This document shows positions 23,738 through 33,835 of a DNA stretch of 64,000 bases, one piece after another. Position numbers and translations under genes: made by a program. Under the pieces are notes generated by a model. The model had not been told where the DNA came from. It made no database searches and saw only the letters and a list, made by a program, of their open reading frames with translations. Positions within the stretch are counted from its first letter, which is position 1. Each line of letters opens with the position of its first letter. The stretch lies in contig NC_056759.1 in the NCBI RefSeq assembly GCF_018687715.1, positions 27,562,885-27,626,884 of the forward strand, in the 5' to 3' direction. This stretch comes from Carya illinoinensis. Taxonomy: Eukaryota > Streptophyta > Magnoliopsida > Fagales > Juglandaceae.

Positions 23738-26700
23738 TCAACGCAACGAAGGTAAACCCAATTTATCCAAACGAATTAAACCTCTGGGAATCCTAGGCAT
23801 ATCCCCAATAACATTCCAAACCGAATGGTGACCAGCAGCACCTCTCCTAGCCAACCAGTCTGCAACTTTATTGCCCTCTCTATAAACATGCCGAAACACG
23901 CAAACCATAGAGTTAGTAATATCAAGAATATCTTCCCAGAAATCCTCCAAATACCAGACACCACATCTCCTCCTATTCCACCACGAGATAACCACTTGAG
24001 AATCTAATTCAATTTCTACCAAGTGAATACCCAAATGTTTACAGGCTTTGAGACCTTGCAGAAGAGCTAACAACTTGGCTCTATTATTAGAACCAAAATC
24101 AATATGAGAAGAAAAAGCATGAACCAAATGACCGCGATCATTTCTAATAATCCCACCCACCCCTGAAGAACCTGGATTACCAAGGCTACTGCCATCTGTA
24201 TTCAACTTGAACCACCCGTGAACAGGTTTTTTCCAAGACACAAGCTGAAAATGAGGTCTAACTGGAGCCAAAGCCGGAATCTGTAAAGCCTGCAAGATAT
24301 CCAGATCATACCGGGAGCAAGTATTAACCTTATTCATGTCTTGACACACAGAAGTCATCCAGGATTTAATAGCATGCCAAACCGAGTTGAAAGGCTCAAA
24401 ACGCCCCTCCATACGGGCCGTACATCTTCTTTGCCAGAGTTGCCAAGTAATGATGGAAGGAAGAAAACCGACCAAACGCCCCACTTGAGAAGAAGAAGAA
24501 GCACGTCGAAACCAGGCTTTCACTGTCTCCATCCAGGAGCGACCAATAGGAAGACCAAAAATAGTACCACAATAGTGCCAAATCTTTGCAGCAAAGACCC
24601 TTTCAAACAAGACATGGTTTTGATCTTCATAACTGCCTTTGTCACAACAGTCACAACGAGAAACTATAGGAATACCAATCCGACGAAGACGATCATCAAC
24701 ACTCAAAGCCATATTCCAAGCTTTCCACATAGCAATAGAGATTTTAAGGGGAAGGGATTTATGCCACACCCAAGAATGCCATTCCATGCTAGACCCTCGA
24801 ACTCGAATACAATCCCAAGCCGATTTAGTATTGAAATTACCACTATCATGCTTCGTCCATATCAACACATCCGATCCCCCCTTACAATGAGCCAAAGCCT
24901 CAATTATGTTATCCACATTATTCTGACCCACTAAATTAGTCAATAAATCTACATCTCAGCTATTCGACATTTTACAATCCTTAATTTGAAGCAGCGGGTT
25001 TCCCACAATATGGAAATCATCAATTAAAGGACCATCTTCCCTCCATTTATCATACCAAAATAAAATGTTCTCATCCCTAATACGCCACTTGGAATTATTG
25101 AGAATATTGGGAATACTTTTAACGATCATTTTCCAAAACCTTGTACCTTTTTTGGTGTCAAGAAGGGACCACGGAGAAGATCCCACATATTTTTCTTTAA
25201 AGAATCTTGCCCATAAAGATTTACCTTGAATTAAATTCCAAGCAAACCGCATGTGCAAGGCTTTTTGCATATCATCCAAATTGCGCAACCCCAGACCACC
25301 TTCCTCAACTGGCTTACAGATATTAGTCCAAGCCACCCATTTTTTTTTACCTTTCCCATTCGCCTCGCCCCAAAAGAAGGTGCTCATCAGACGATTAAGG
25401 ACTTGGATAATAGATTTGGGAACCTGCAAAACAGCAAACAAATGTAAAGCCATACTAGAAAGAACATGTCTAAGGAGAATCAGACGACCACCCGAGGAGA
25501 GAATCTTCATTTTCCAGCCACTAATTTTTTTCCAGACTTTATTCACCATCTCCTCCAAATGCCCTTGCTTGAGACGCCCCAAAACAATAGGAACTCCTAA
25601 GTACTTAAAGGGAAAAGATCCTTCTGAAAACCCTGTCACCCGCTTGAGAGCTCTCTTACGGGCCGGCGAGATTTTTCGAGAAAAGAACATAGAAGTTTTA
25701 TCTTTATTGATCATCTGCCCTGACCAATTTTCATACTTCTCAAAAACCCGTAATAGCTCCCTAATAGAATTCTTGCTGCCATTCAAAAAAATCACAATGT
25801 CATCAGCGTACATAAGATGAGAAATCAGGGGAGTACCTCGGGCTTGAGAAAATTGACCAATCCTTTTTTCTGCCACACTATGTTTCAAGAGTCTCGAAAG
25901 GACCTCTTGAACAATAATAAAAAGATAAGGAGAGAGAGGATCCCCCTGACGAAGACCACGACCCCCTTGAAAGAATCCTTTTGTCGTACCATTAAGCATC
26001 ACTGAATACCAAATATTGGAAATACAAGCATGAATTAAATCACAGAAAGAAGGAGGAAAACCAAAGCAACGAAGCACCTCCAACAAAAAATTCCAATCTA
26101 CTCGATCATACGCTTTAGCCATATCAACTTTGAGCATGATATTACCACCATGAGATTGCTTGTTAAGAGAATGGACCATTTCCTGAGTAAGACTAATATT
26201 TTTAAAAATAGTACGCTCAGGAATAAAAGCGCCTTGCTCAAGAGAAATCATCTTAGGAAGAAGGCTAGTAAGACGATTAACAATAATTTTGGAGCATATT
26301 TTATATAAAACCGAACAAAGACTGATAGGCCTAAATTTGTCGAACCCTGAAGGCGAATCCATCTTCGGAATGAGCACAATAAAAGAAGCCGTATAGAACC
26401 TCGGAAGAGATTTAGAGATAAAAAATTCTGAAATAGCAGACAAGACATCCATCTTCACTACCTCCCAGCAGCTTTTAAAGAAACCCGCACCAAAACCATC
26501 CGGCCCTGGTGAACTATTTATAGGAATAGAAGAAAGAGCCTCATGAACTTCATCCAGAGAAGGAATGCAACAGATATGGATACTATCTGCTTCATCAATA
26601 ACCGGGGATATTAAGTAAGATAAATCCGGAAGCTCTCTTGACTGGTTGGTATTTTGAAGAAAACCAGAAAAATAATTAACGGCACCTTGATGAATGTCTT

Positions 26701-27859
26701 CAGGTGAAGAATACTCTACCCCATTCAACGTTCTCATCTCTTGAATTCTCTTGTTCCTTTTACTAGCTAAACAAACATGAAAAAATTTAGTGTTTCGGTC
26801 TCCTTCCATTTTCCACTTTAGCTTAGCCATTTGAGCCAATCTAGTATCTTCTCTACGCCTCCAAGATGACAACTCAACAGTGGAAGAAACAAGCTCTCTC
26901 TCGACATCTTCATTCCAATCCCTTTGAAGACTACCCTCAAGTTCCTCAACTTTCTTTTCAAGGGCATCAATCTGAACATTTGTCCTCCCAAAAACTGTCT
27001 TGTTCCATTCCCGAAAAGCCACTTTTAACTTTTTAAGTTTATTAGCAAGTTTAAACAGACCTGTACCAACAGCAGGAGCAACCCAAACATTCTGAACAAA
27101 CTCCATAAAGTCGGGATGCTCCACCCACATTTGCTGGAACCGAAATGGAGAGGGGCCATAGGAAAAAGGATCCTTTCGAAACTCTATGTACATAGGACAG
27201 TGATCGGAAGTGGTCCTCGGCAGATACGAACAAGTCACGTTGGGACATTTAGTAAGAAGGTTAGGATCAATGAGCACCCGGTCTAATTTAGCCCAACTTC
27301 TAGAGAAACCTCGTTGACCATTACACCAAGAAAACTTACCTCCCTGTGATTTCACGTCGATCAAGCCGCCCAGATGAATCCAACTATTAAAATCGTCCAT
27401 GGCTAGCCGAGGTCGTGGTCTACCTCCCTTCCGTTCCAGCTCAGACCGAATAATATTAAAGTCACCGGCGAACAAACAAGGCTCTGTACCAGTGCTAGAC
27501 AAACGTAACTCTTTCCATAATTTCCGTCTCTCCATCATATTGCATTTGGCGTAAATAAAACAGCCCAGAAAATGGAAGGGACCCTCCGCTATACGTAAGG
27601 AAATAAACTGCGAACTCATACGGGAGACTTGAACATCCATATCATTCATCCAGAAAATCCAGATTTTCCCACCTGATGCTTCATTGGAGATAACATGATC
27701 AAAACGAAAAGCCCGCATATATTTTTGAGCTTTAACAAAGGTCTAAAACGGTTCTATCAAGACTACCATCTTTGGCTTATACTTGACCAGGAGCTGATTT
27801 AAACGACTTTTCGACGTACCAATCCCTCGTATATTCCAAACCAAAAGAGGACTGATCAT
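23738..27859 (-). pseudogene. LINE B ORF2: endonuclease, RT, zf-RVT, RNase H; two nonsense codons
   Basis: One frame of 1374 codons from ATG 27859-27857 to the stop at 23738, broken only by TAG at 27745-27743 and TGA at 24958-24956. The longest open piece has 920 codons (24956-27718). Domains in order: AP endonuclease (start SPLLVWNIRGIG; LFAGDFNIIR near 27460; SDHCPM near 27195); reverse transcriptase with INSSPGPDGFGAGFF, FRPISLC and active site YADD at 25799-25810; zf-RVT (about 24590-24870, CDCCDKGSYEDQNH); plant-type RNase H (about 23800-24230, LNTDGSS, NRAKLLALLQG, ELDSQ, YREGNKVADWLA). The ATG overlaps the ORF1 stop as ATGA. Reversal of two single-base changes would leave it open, so the family is likely recently active. 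Confidence 0.93.
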
Positions 27860-29163
27860 AGAGAGAACTTAGTGGCTCGAGTGGGAACCCGAGAGGAGCT
27901 TCTAACTTTCTCAAACTGTCTTTTAGTATACTTCCTCTTCACAACATCCCCCTCTGTTTCCGTATGGTATTCCTTGTCCTGTGGAAAAATATCAACATGT
28001 AATTCTGGTTCCGGATCAGACCTTGAACCTTCTTCCACGTAAAAAACATCCTCCTGAATGTGTACATGTTGCCTCTGCTCTTTGATGATTTCATTAGTCA
28101 GGTTAACACCATCACCCGAGTTGTTATTGGCCACCTCCGCCCCCCTTGAGCTTATAGGAATTCCCATAGATGCGTCCTCCATAACAGAAGACTCCAAAGG
28201 CAAACCATTCTCTGTAACGTTCTCAGGTGACGGATCCTCTCCTTTATCATTTTCCACTTCTATCTCATCAATTCGAATCGATGAAGCCGGGTCCCCTGTA
28301 TCACAATTTTTTGTTGGTACCAACGTCTCTACATCTGCTGTCTCGACGTTAACTGAAGGATTAGAAATATCTTTCGGTTCCTCCATAACGGGATTTGGTT
28401 GCCGAACCCAAACTTGAGTTTCAGATTTCTTTTTCCCAGCACGGCAGGTCCTCACATTATGCCCCTGTATTTTACACGTAGAACAGAACGCTGGCAGAGT
28501 TTCATAAACAATTTCTTGCTTACGGCTATTCACCATCCCAGGGGTCCCAATCCAGAAGTGAGATAAAGGAGCCTTAGCGATATCCATCTCCACACATATT
28601 CGGGCTCCATCGGTTCGAGTTGCACACCGAGTGGGGTTATCTCTTCTAATAAATCTACCAATCGGAGCTGTAAATATTTTCAGAAAAGATTCATGAAAAA
28701 AGTTTGGGGGCAAACCTGGTAAGACAATCCAGACCGGAACAATGGAAGGTTCTTCATCTTCCTTAAATTCTGGTGTCCAGTGGAAGACTTGGTAAGGGAT
28801 ACCATCAATATCGCAAGCCTCCCGTGACAAAGCCTTCAGGAAATCCTCCTCCGAAGACATACGAATAAATACATTTCTTGGGCGCCTCATAGTAGATACC
28901 ACCGGAGAACCATCTAGGCTCCAGCGACTTCGAATGAACGACCGAATCGCATCCAAGGAAGGACGCTGCCTCAAGAACTTCAGAACAATAGAGAACCTGA
29001 ACGGTTCTGCCGAACGTGAGATTTCCTCCTTAGAAAACTGAAAAAACAATTCCCCATCCTTACTCTTTGGCAGACGGTGAGCCACAGACAACTCAGGAAG
29101 CGGCTGGGGCACCGCCGAGACGAGATCCACGAAACGTCGACCTACGTTTTCAGCGGCTGCCAT
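27856..29163 (-). CDS. LINE B ORF1 protein (DUF4283, CCHC), intact
   Basis: 435 codons from ATG 29163 to TGA 27856, no interruption. N-terminal DUF4283-type domain (about residues 40-180, with KFLRQRPSLDAIRSFIRSRW and VWIVLPGLPPNFFHESFL) is followed by a zinc knuckle CSTCKIQGHNVRTC (about residues 225-238). A long acidic, serine-rich tail then ends in a basic patch (VKRKYTKRQFEKVRSSSR). Family role: RNA-binding partner of ORF2. ORF1 and ORF2 share the four bases ATGA, suggesting termination-reinitiation for ORF2 translation. Being intact does not prove it is expressed. Confidence 0.9.
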   Translation of the reverse strand: MAAAENVGRRFVDLVSAVPQPLPELSVAHRLPKSKDGELFFQFSKEEISRSAEPFRFSIVLKFLRQRPSLDAIRSFIRSRWSLDGSPVVSTMRRPRNVFIRMSSEEDFLKALSREACDIDGIPYQVFHWTPEFKEDEEPSIVPVWIVLPGLPPNFFHESFLKIFTAPIGRFIRRDNPTRCATRTDGARICVEMDIAKAPLSHFWIGTPGMVNSRKQEIVYETLPAFCSTCKIQGHNVRTCRAGKKKSETQVWVRQPNPVMEEPKDISNPSVNVETADVETLVPTKNCDTGDPASSIRIDEIEVENDKGEDPSPENVTENGLPLESSVMEDASMGIPISSRGAEVANNNSGDGVNLTNEIIKEQRQHVHIQEDVFYVEEGSRSDPEPELHVDIFPQDKEYHTETEGDVVKRKYTKRQFEKVRSSSRVPTRATKFSL

Positions 29164-29262
29164 GCAGCCTTACGTGAAGCAGAATGCAAAACCCTAGCAG
29201 AGGAGAAAAGGGCAAAAATGGAATATTAATTTTGTTTGTTATGACTGGTCTGTCACATGTTT

Positions 29263-29279
29263 ACAACCACCATGACCGC
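29263..29279. repeat. target-site duplication of LINE B, right copy
   Basis: ACAACCACCATGACCGC, identical to 23467-23483, just upstream of the LINE B 5' end (minus orientation). Confidence 0.9.
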
Positions 29280-29289
29280 AGCCATGAGA

Positions 29290-29985
29290 TCTACCTAAAA
29301 AAAAAAACCACAACAAGAATTGCCACAACCACGAGTAGGTGGGTTCTTGGTGGTGAGATTGGCAGTAACAACGGCTTGATATAGTGCAGAGTGATGCTAA
29401 TCCAAGCGTATTTCAGGGAAGAGAAGGTGACAACCAGAGACATTGGTTCAGTATGCATGGTGACTGACATAACAAAAGAATCATATTCAGAGTTGAGGTC
29501 AACAAGGAGGTAAGCGATGATCTCATAATCATGCAACGGCTGATGAATGGCCACAAGTATATCCACAAGACTCTTGACTTTGTGAAAGTAGTCGGTAACA
29601 GAGAGAGCACCATTTTTTATCATAGAGAGTTGAAACCGAATATTCATCATGCAAACATGGAAGGTGGAGGAGAATTTATGGGACAGAGCCTCCCAAACAA
29701 AAGTCCAAAAACCTGGGTGACAATGGATTATGAGAGTGAGGAGATTAAGGTGGAGAGGATAATTTGGTCTTGTTGTTCCCATAGAGAGAAGGCTGGGTTG
29801 GGAGTGGATTCAAGTGTGCCTGCAGGAGTGAGGGTAGCAATAACTCGAGAAGGAGCAGTTGAGAACCATAAAGATAGCCAACCAATTGTTGGCTGTGGAA
29901 GTAAGGTTCAAGCTGGGCTTTCCAAAGTAGAAAACTGTCTTTTGTTAATTTAATGGAGATGAAATGATGCAAAGGAACAGGAGCA
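29290..29985 (-). pseudogene. Copia 1 gag, N-terminal part
   Basis: Frames 29745-29972 and 29291-29782 on minus together cover a Copia gag start (SIKLTKDSFLLWKAQLEPYF) and UBN2-type gag core (LSMIKNGALSVTDYFHKVKSL, LVDLNSEYDSFVMSVT). A frameshift separates the two frames near 29760. The C-terminal glycine-rich segment is cut by LINE B at 29263. Family role: capsid protein of the virus-like particle. Confidence 0.8.
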
Positions 29986-30006
29986 GAAGGGACAATTGGA
30001 GATTAG

Positions 30007-30316
30007 TGATAGACTTTGAGAATAAATGAATATTTATGTATTTTATTGATACAAAATAAAGATGTACAAGGCTCTATATATAGATGTATAGAAGGAATCT
30101 TTCCTAGGCATTTTTACAGATATTGAGTGTGCACTACCAAATTATATTGCATTTCACATAGTTTGTTGAATTCCTTTGCCAAAACCGTTATAGCAGAGTC
30201 TAGAAGACACGCCCCAAGCTATCTACGTAATTCCTTAAGGTTCTAGAGCAGTAGTTGATGTGTTTGACGCTTGCCATGTCACTTGTGATTTGGAGTCCAA
30301 CGTAGATGGCTCAATA
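30007..30316 (-). repeat. Copia LTR shared between Copia 2 (3' end) and Copia 1 (5' end)
   Basis: About 310 bp between the pol end of Copia 2 and the gag start of Copia 1. On minus it runs from CATATTGAGCC to CTATCA. It contains a TATA-like TATATATAGAGCC and an AATAAA signal, in the order of a Copia promoter and poly(A) region. The left edge TGATAG (30007) is a plausible LTR end. The Copia 1 3' LTR also begins CATATTGAG but then diverges, so the two LTRs are not obviously the same age. Confidence 0.5.
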
Positions 30317-30329
30317 TGTTAGAGCCAAG

Positions 30330-31140
30330 CGGGGTGTCAACAACAATGAGGCTCGATCTGAGAAGTTGAAATTGAGAAGTTGAAAGTGGTTAGTGAGAAT
30401 ATTAGCCATCTGGTCTTTTGATGGTAGAAAGGCAACTTCAAGAGTTTTCATAGCAACTCTATCTCAAATAAAATAGAAATCAATTTCCATATATTTGGTA
30501 CGGGAGTGAAGAACTGGATCAACGGACAGGTAGGTTACACCAAGATTGTCACACCATAAAAGGGGGTTTTAGCAATAAAAATGTACAGCTCTTTTAAGAG
30601 ATTTTGAATCCACAATAGCTTAGCAACAATGTTGGCGAGGGCCTTATATTCGGCCTTAGTACTGAAGCAAGCAAAAGTTCATTGCTTGTGAGAAGATCAA
30701 GAGATCATATTTCTACCCAAGAAGATACAAAAGCCACATGTGGAGTGGTGATCATCAAGGCAACCAGCCCAATCCGCATTTGAAAAGGCTTGAAACTGAA
30801 GAGAGGAGGACTTATGAATGAAGAGACCGAAATTAAGAGTTTATTTAAGATATCTAAGTAGACGCTTGACAGCTTGCCAGTGTGAGTGTTTTGGGTTATG
30901 CATAAACTGACAGATTTTGTTGATTGTGAAGGCAATATCTAGAAGAGTGAGGGAGAGGTATTGAAGGCTCCCAACAATGCTTCGATACAGAGTAGGATCT
31001 GAAACGGTTGGGGTGTCTAAAATAGAAAGGCGACAAGAGGCAGCCATTGGAGAATTAACTCTGTTGGTAGAGAGCATTTTCACTCTAGAAAGAATATCAC
31101 ATATATACTTCCATTGGGACAATAAAATTCCAGTTTCCAA
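30330..31140 (-). pseudogene. Copia 2 RT C-terminus and RNase H, fragment
   Basis: Frame 30841-31140 carries the connection region (YRSIVGSLQYLSLTLLDIAFTINKICQFM and HWQAVKRLLRYLK). The RNase H homology continues to about 30330 through several stops. The last part merges into the LTR at 30316. Confidence 0.7.
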
Positions 31141-31746
31141 ATGAAAAATTCAATACCAAGAAAAGAGGATAACTGACCTAAATCTTTTATAGGAAAAACA
31201 GGGGCTAGAAAGGAAATAAAATGATCAATTTGAGATTGATGAGTACTTGTCACAATTATATCATTGACATAGACCAATACATAAATAAGAACAGATTCGC
31301 AAGAGTAAATAAATAGAGACGGATCTGCTTGGGAAGAAAGAAAACCATACTCACAAAGACGAGATGAGAGCTGTGTGAACCAAGCACAAGGGGCTTGTTT
31401 AAGGCCATAAATGGCCTTGTGCAAATGACATATGTAGTTAGTGTGTTCTAGATGAATGAAACCGATTGGCTGTGACATGTAGATAGTTTTAGATCTCCAT
31501 TAAGGAATGCATTTTGGGTGTCAAGTTGCCTGAGGGGCCATCCATGAGAGACGGCGAGAGAGAGGACCAGACGTATTGTGGTTGGTTTGACAACCGGGCT
31601 GAATGTCTAGGCATAGTCGATGCCTTCTTGCTAGTGAAAGCCCTTAGTGACGAGTCTCGTCTTATGTCTTTCGATGGAGTCGTCGGCATTGTGCTTGGTT
31701 CGGAACACCCACTTGCAAAGAAAGGGGAGGGGGAGTAAGAGACCAA
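31080..31746 (-). pseudogene. Copia 2 reverse transcriptase, active site altered
   Basis: Homology starts in frame-shifted form at 31746-31489 and continues in frame 31080-31478 (MSQPIGF, HKAIYGLKQAPCAWF). The catalytic motif reads YVNDI at about 31255-31270 where Copia RTs have YVDDI, so one essential Asp is Asn. Together with the stops this makes the copy inactive. Confidence 0.8.
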
Positions 31747-32300
31747 GTTTTGCTCTTAAGAAGAGCTTGAAACTCTCTATTCATGGCATAAGGCCACTCA
31801 AAAAATCATGCAGCAGTGGTGTAGGATGATGTTTCTTCAGGAACATTGATGGTGAGAGTAAGGCAGTGACGAGGATTTGGGTAAGGAATTTGGCCATGGG
31901 TGAAGGATTTCAGATGGGAGCTGCTTGTTTTAGATCATGTAATGATTGGTAAGCGTGGAGGTAGAGGTGGTGGTATGGGAGGATTTTGAGAAGATGAATT
32001 TGGTGGAGAAGATGACTCTGGTGAAAAAGCTAAAACGGGTTGAGAAGATGACGAATTTGGTTGAGAGCTAGGGTTAGCATGCATCGAACTTGAAAGATAG
32101 GATGAATCTGGTTGAGGAGAAGAAGATGATGATGGGTTTAGGTTGTGCAGTAGAGCTGGGCCCATGGTAGCAGGGGAGAAAATTGGAAGAATGTTATGGT
32201 TTTGTTAAGATGGATTGGGGCCTGAATTAAAGTGAGAGGAGTAAGGAAAGGAATTTTCATCAAAAACAACAACTCGAGATATATATAGCCGATTGGTGGG
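31747..32300 (-). pseudogene. Copia 2 integrase-RT linker, degraded
   Basis: A serine/proline-rich stretch (frame 31935-32165, with repeated SSSQP/PPNSSS) typical of the variable linker between Copia integrase and RT. No catalytic residues. Confidence 0.5.
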
Positions 32301-32309
32301 AATATGTAA

Positions 32310-32907
32310 TCACTTATAACCTTTGTTTATCGGACTATATCCAAGAAAGAGACATGAGAGAAAGTGGAAATGAATTTTGTGATTGTTATAGGGCCAAAGA
32401 TTGGTCCAACATTTGGACCCAAAAACTTTGAGAAATGAGTAATTTGGATCTTTTTTAAAGAGTATTAGATGTGGTGACTTGTTGTGAAGAGAAGGTGAGG
32501 GGAGAAAATTTATAAGGTAGGTTGCAGTATGGAAAGCATTGGACCAAAATTTGTATGAGAGAGATGCCATTGCCAAAAGAGCGAGGCCAATTGCAATGAT
32601 GTGACGACACTTTCTCTCCACTACACCATTTTGTTGGTGGGTGTGAGGACATGAGAGTCGATGTGTAAAGCCGTGAGATTGAAGAAGGTTGGTTAAGGGT
32701 GAAATTCACCTCCCCAATCGCTTTGAACAATTTTAATTTTTGTATTAAATAGGCATTCAACATTTTTTTGAAATAGAACAAAAGTTGATGTGGCATCACC
32801 CTTAGAAACAAGAGGATAAAACAAAGTGTAACGACTATAGTCATCGACAAAGGAAATGTAGTATCAAAAACCATCATGTGAAAAATAAGGGGGTGATCCT
32901 TAAACAT
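32310..32907 (-). pseudogene. Copia 2 integrase core, fragment
   Basis: Frames 32455-32907 and 32310-32621. The first, with a shifted frame, contains the KLFKAIGEVNF region (catalytic DxGGEF area). The second carries the C-terminal side (ATYLINFLPSPSLHNKSPHLILF, FGSKCWTNLWPYN, FLGYSPINKGYK). At least one frameshift. Confidence 0.7.
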
Positions 32908-33009
32908 CTACAAATATTAAGTGTAAAGGTCCTAGGGACCTATTAACATTAGGACTAAATGGTAACTGTCTACATTTCGCAAGTGGGCAAACAAAACAAT
33001 AGAAAGAAG

Positions 33010-33560
33010 TCAGAGTGGGAAATGGTAAACACTCAGTGCATAAAATGTGAGACACAAGTCGAAGCGATGGTGACCAAGTCTATGATGCCGCTGAGCAACT
33101 GAGGTTCTTTCACCGATAAAGGCAACTGGAGATGATTTTGTGATGCTTAGGAGAGGAAAGAGGTAGAGCCCATTTTGTGTTGGTCCTTGGAGAAGGAGAG
33201 TCCCGGTTTGCTTGTCCTCCACAAAGAAATGTGAATCATGAAACTTAAAGAAAACATAGTTATCTCGGCAAAACTGATGCACATAAACTAAGTTTTTGGT
33301 GATGTGAGGGACATGCAATAAATTGTGAAGAAAAAAGTTAGAAGACGAGGAGGAAAACCTAGAATCACCAATATGAGTTATTTGAAGACTCTTACCATTG
33401 CCAATGGTGATTTGCTCAAGACCAGAAAATGGTTGAGAGGAAATATTTAGGTTGTGAATGTCAGATGTTATGTGATTTGTGGCAGCTAAGTTAGGGCACC
33501 ATTGTGAATGAGTGGGAGATTGAGAAGAGGTGTACTGAGCAAAAGGAGGTTGTGGGGTGT
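33010..33560 (-). pseudogene. Copia 2 zinc knuckle end, protease and pre-integrase, fragment
   Basis: Frame 33010-33318 holds LLHVPHITKNLVYVHQFC-type pre-integrase sequence with HRLGH. Just upstream (about 33420-33510) the protease start reads PNLAATNHITSD instead of the usual DTGATNHI, so the catalytic Asp and the TG are lost. Confidence 0.7.
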
Positions 33561-33830
33561 TATACTAATAGGCTTGGTTGAAGCGGTAGTAACATTGTAG
33601 AGCAATATGGCCAAATTTATTGCAAACTTGACAGGTTGGTTTGTTGGAAGTTTGGGAAGATGAAGGAAAGGAAGAGGTTGTTTAACCACCACGAGAACCA
33701 TGTCACCCCCCATGAGAGAAGGAGGAAGTAGTGATATTAGCTAATGGAGTTGGAAGAAGACCTCGCTGAATAGAGTTTAGAGACATGTGACTTTCAAAAG
33801 TTAGAAGAAGGTTGAAGAGCTCAGCTGAGC
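33561..33830 (-). pseudogene. Copia 2 gag C-terminal part with zinc knuckle
   Basis: Frames 33703-33900 and 33486-33713 on minus. SAELFNLLLTFESHMSLNSI is the end of the gag core. The knuckle (NKFGHIALQCYYRFNQ) follows near 33600. The piece resumes directly after the solo LTR insertion site. Confidence 0.75.
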
Positions 33831-33835
33831 TTATT
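33831..33835. repeat. target-site duplication of solo LTR, left copy
   Basis: TTATT flanks the LTR on the left; the right copy is TCATT at 35855-35859 (4 of 5 match). Confidence 0.7.

Larger units (their letters stand above)
23484..29262 (-). mobile_element. LINE B, nearly intact L1-type retrotransposon
   Basis: A 5.8-kb minus-strand LINE between perfect 17-bp target duplications, inserted in Copia 1 gag. It has a 5' UTR of about 100 bases, an intact ORF1 (27856-29163), ORF2 (23738-27859) with only two nonsense codons, and a 3' UTR ending AATAAAATTGGGG without a poly(A) tail. Perfect duplications and few defects suggest a recent insertion. It belongs to a different lineage from LINE A: the protein sequences diverge clearly and the ORF1 knuckle differs. 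Confidence 0.92.
20530..30006 (-). mobile_element. Copia 1 retrotransposon, split by LINE B
   Basis: Minus-strand Ty1/Copia remnant with gag (29290-29985), zinc knuckle/protease (23122-23466), integrase (22261-23014), reverse transcriptase (21420-22260) and RNase H plus 3' end (20589-21420), the Copia gene order. LINE B (23484-29262) sits in the glycine-rich part of gag. The polypurine stretch GAGTTTGAGGGGGCA (minus strand, about 20770-20785) marks the start of a 3' LTR, which is truncated near 20530. All coding parts carry stops and frameshifts. Confidence 0.8.

Noticed and set aside
24341..25820. Plus-strand frames opposite LINE B (24341-24934, 25251-25820)
   Set aside because: Antisense to RT/RNase H coding sequence, no recognised domain.
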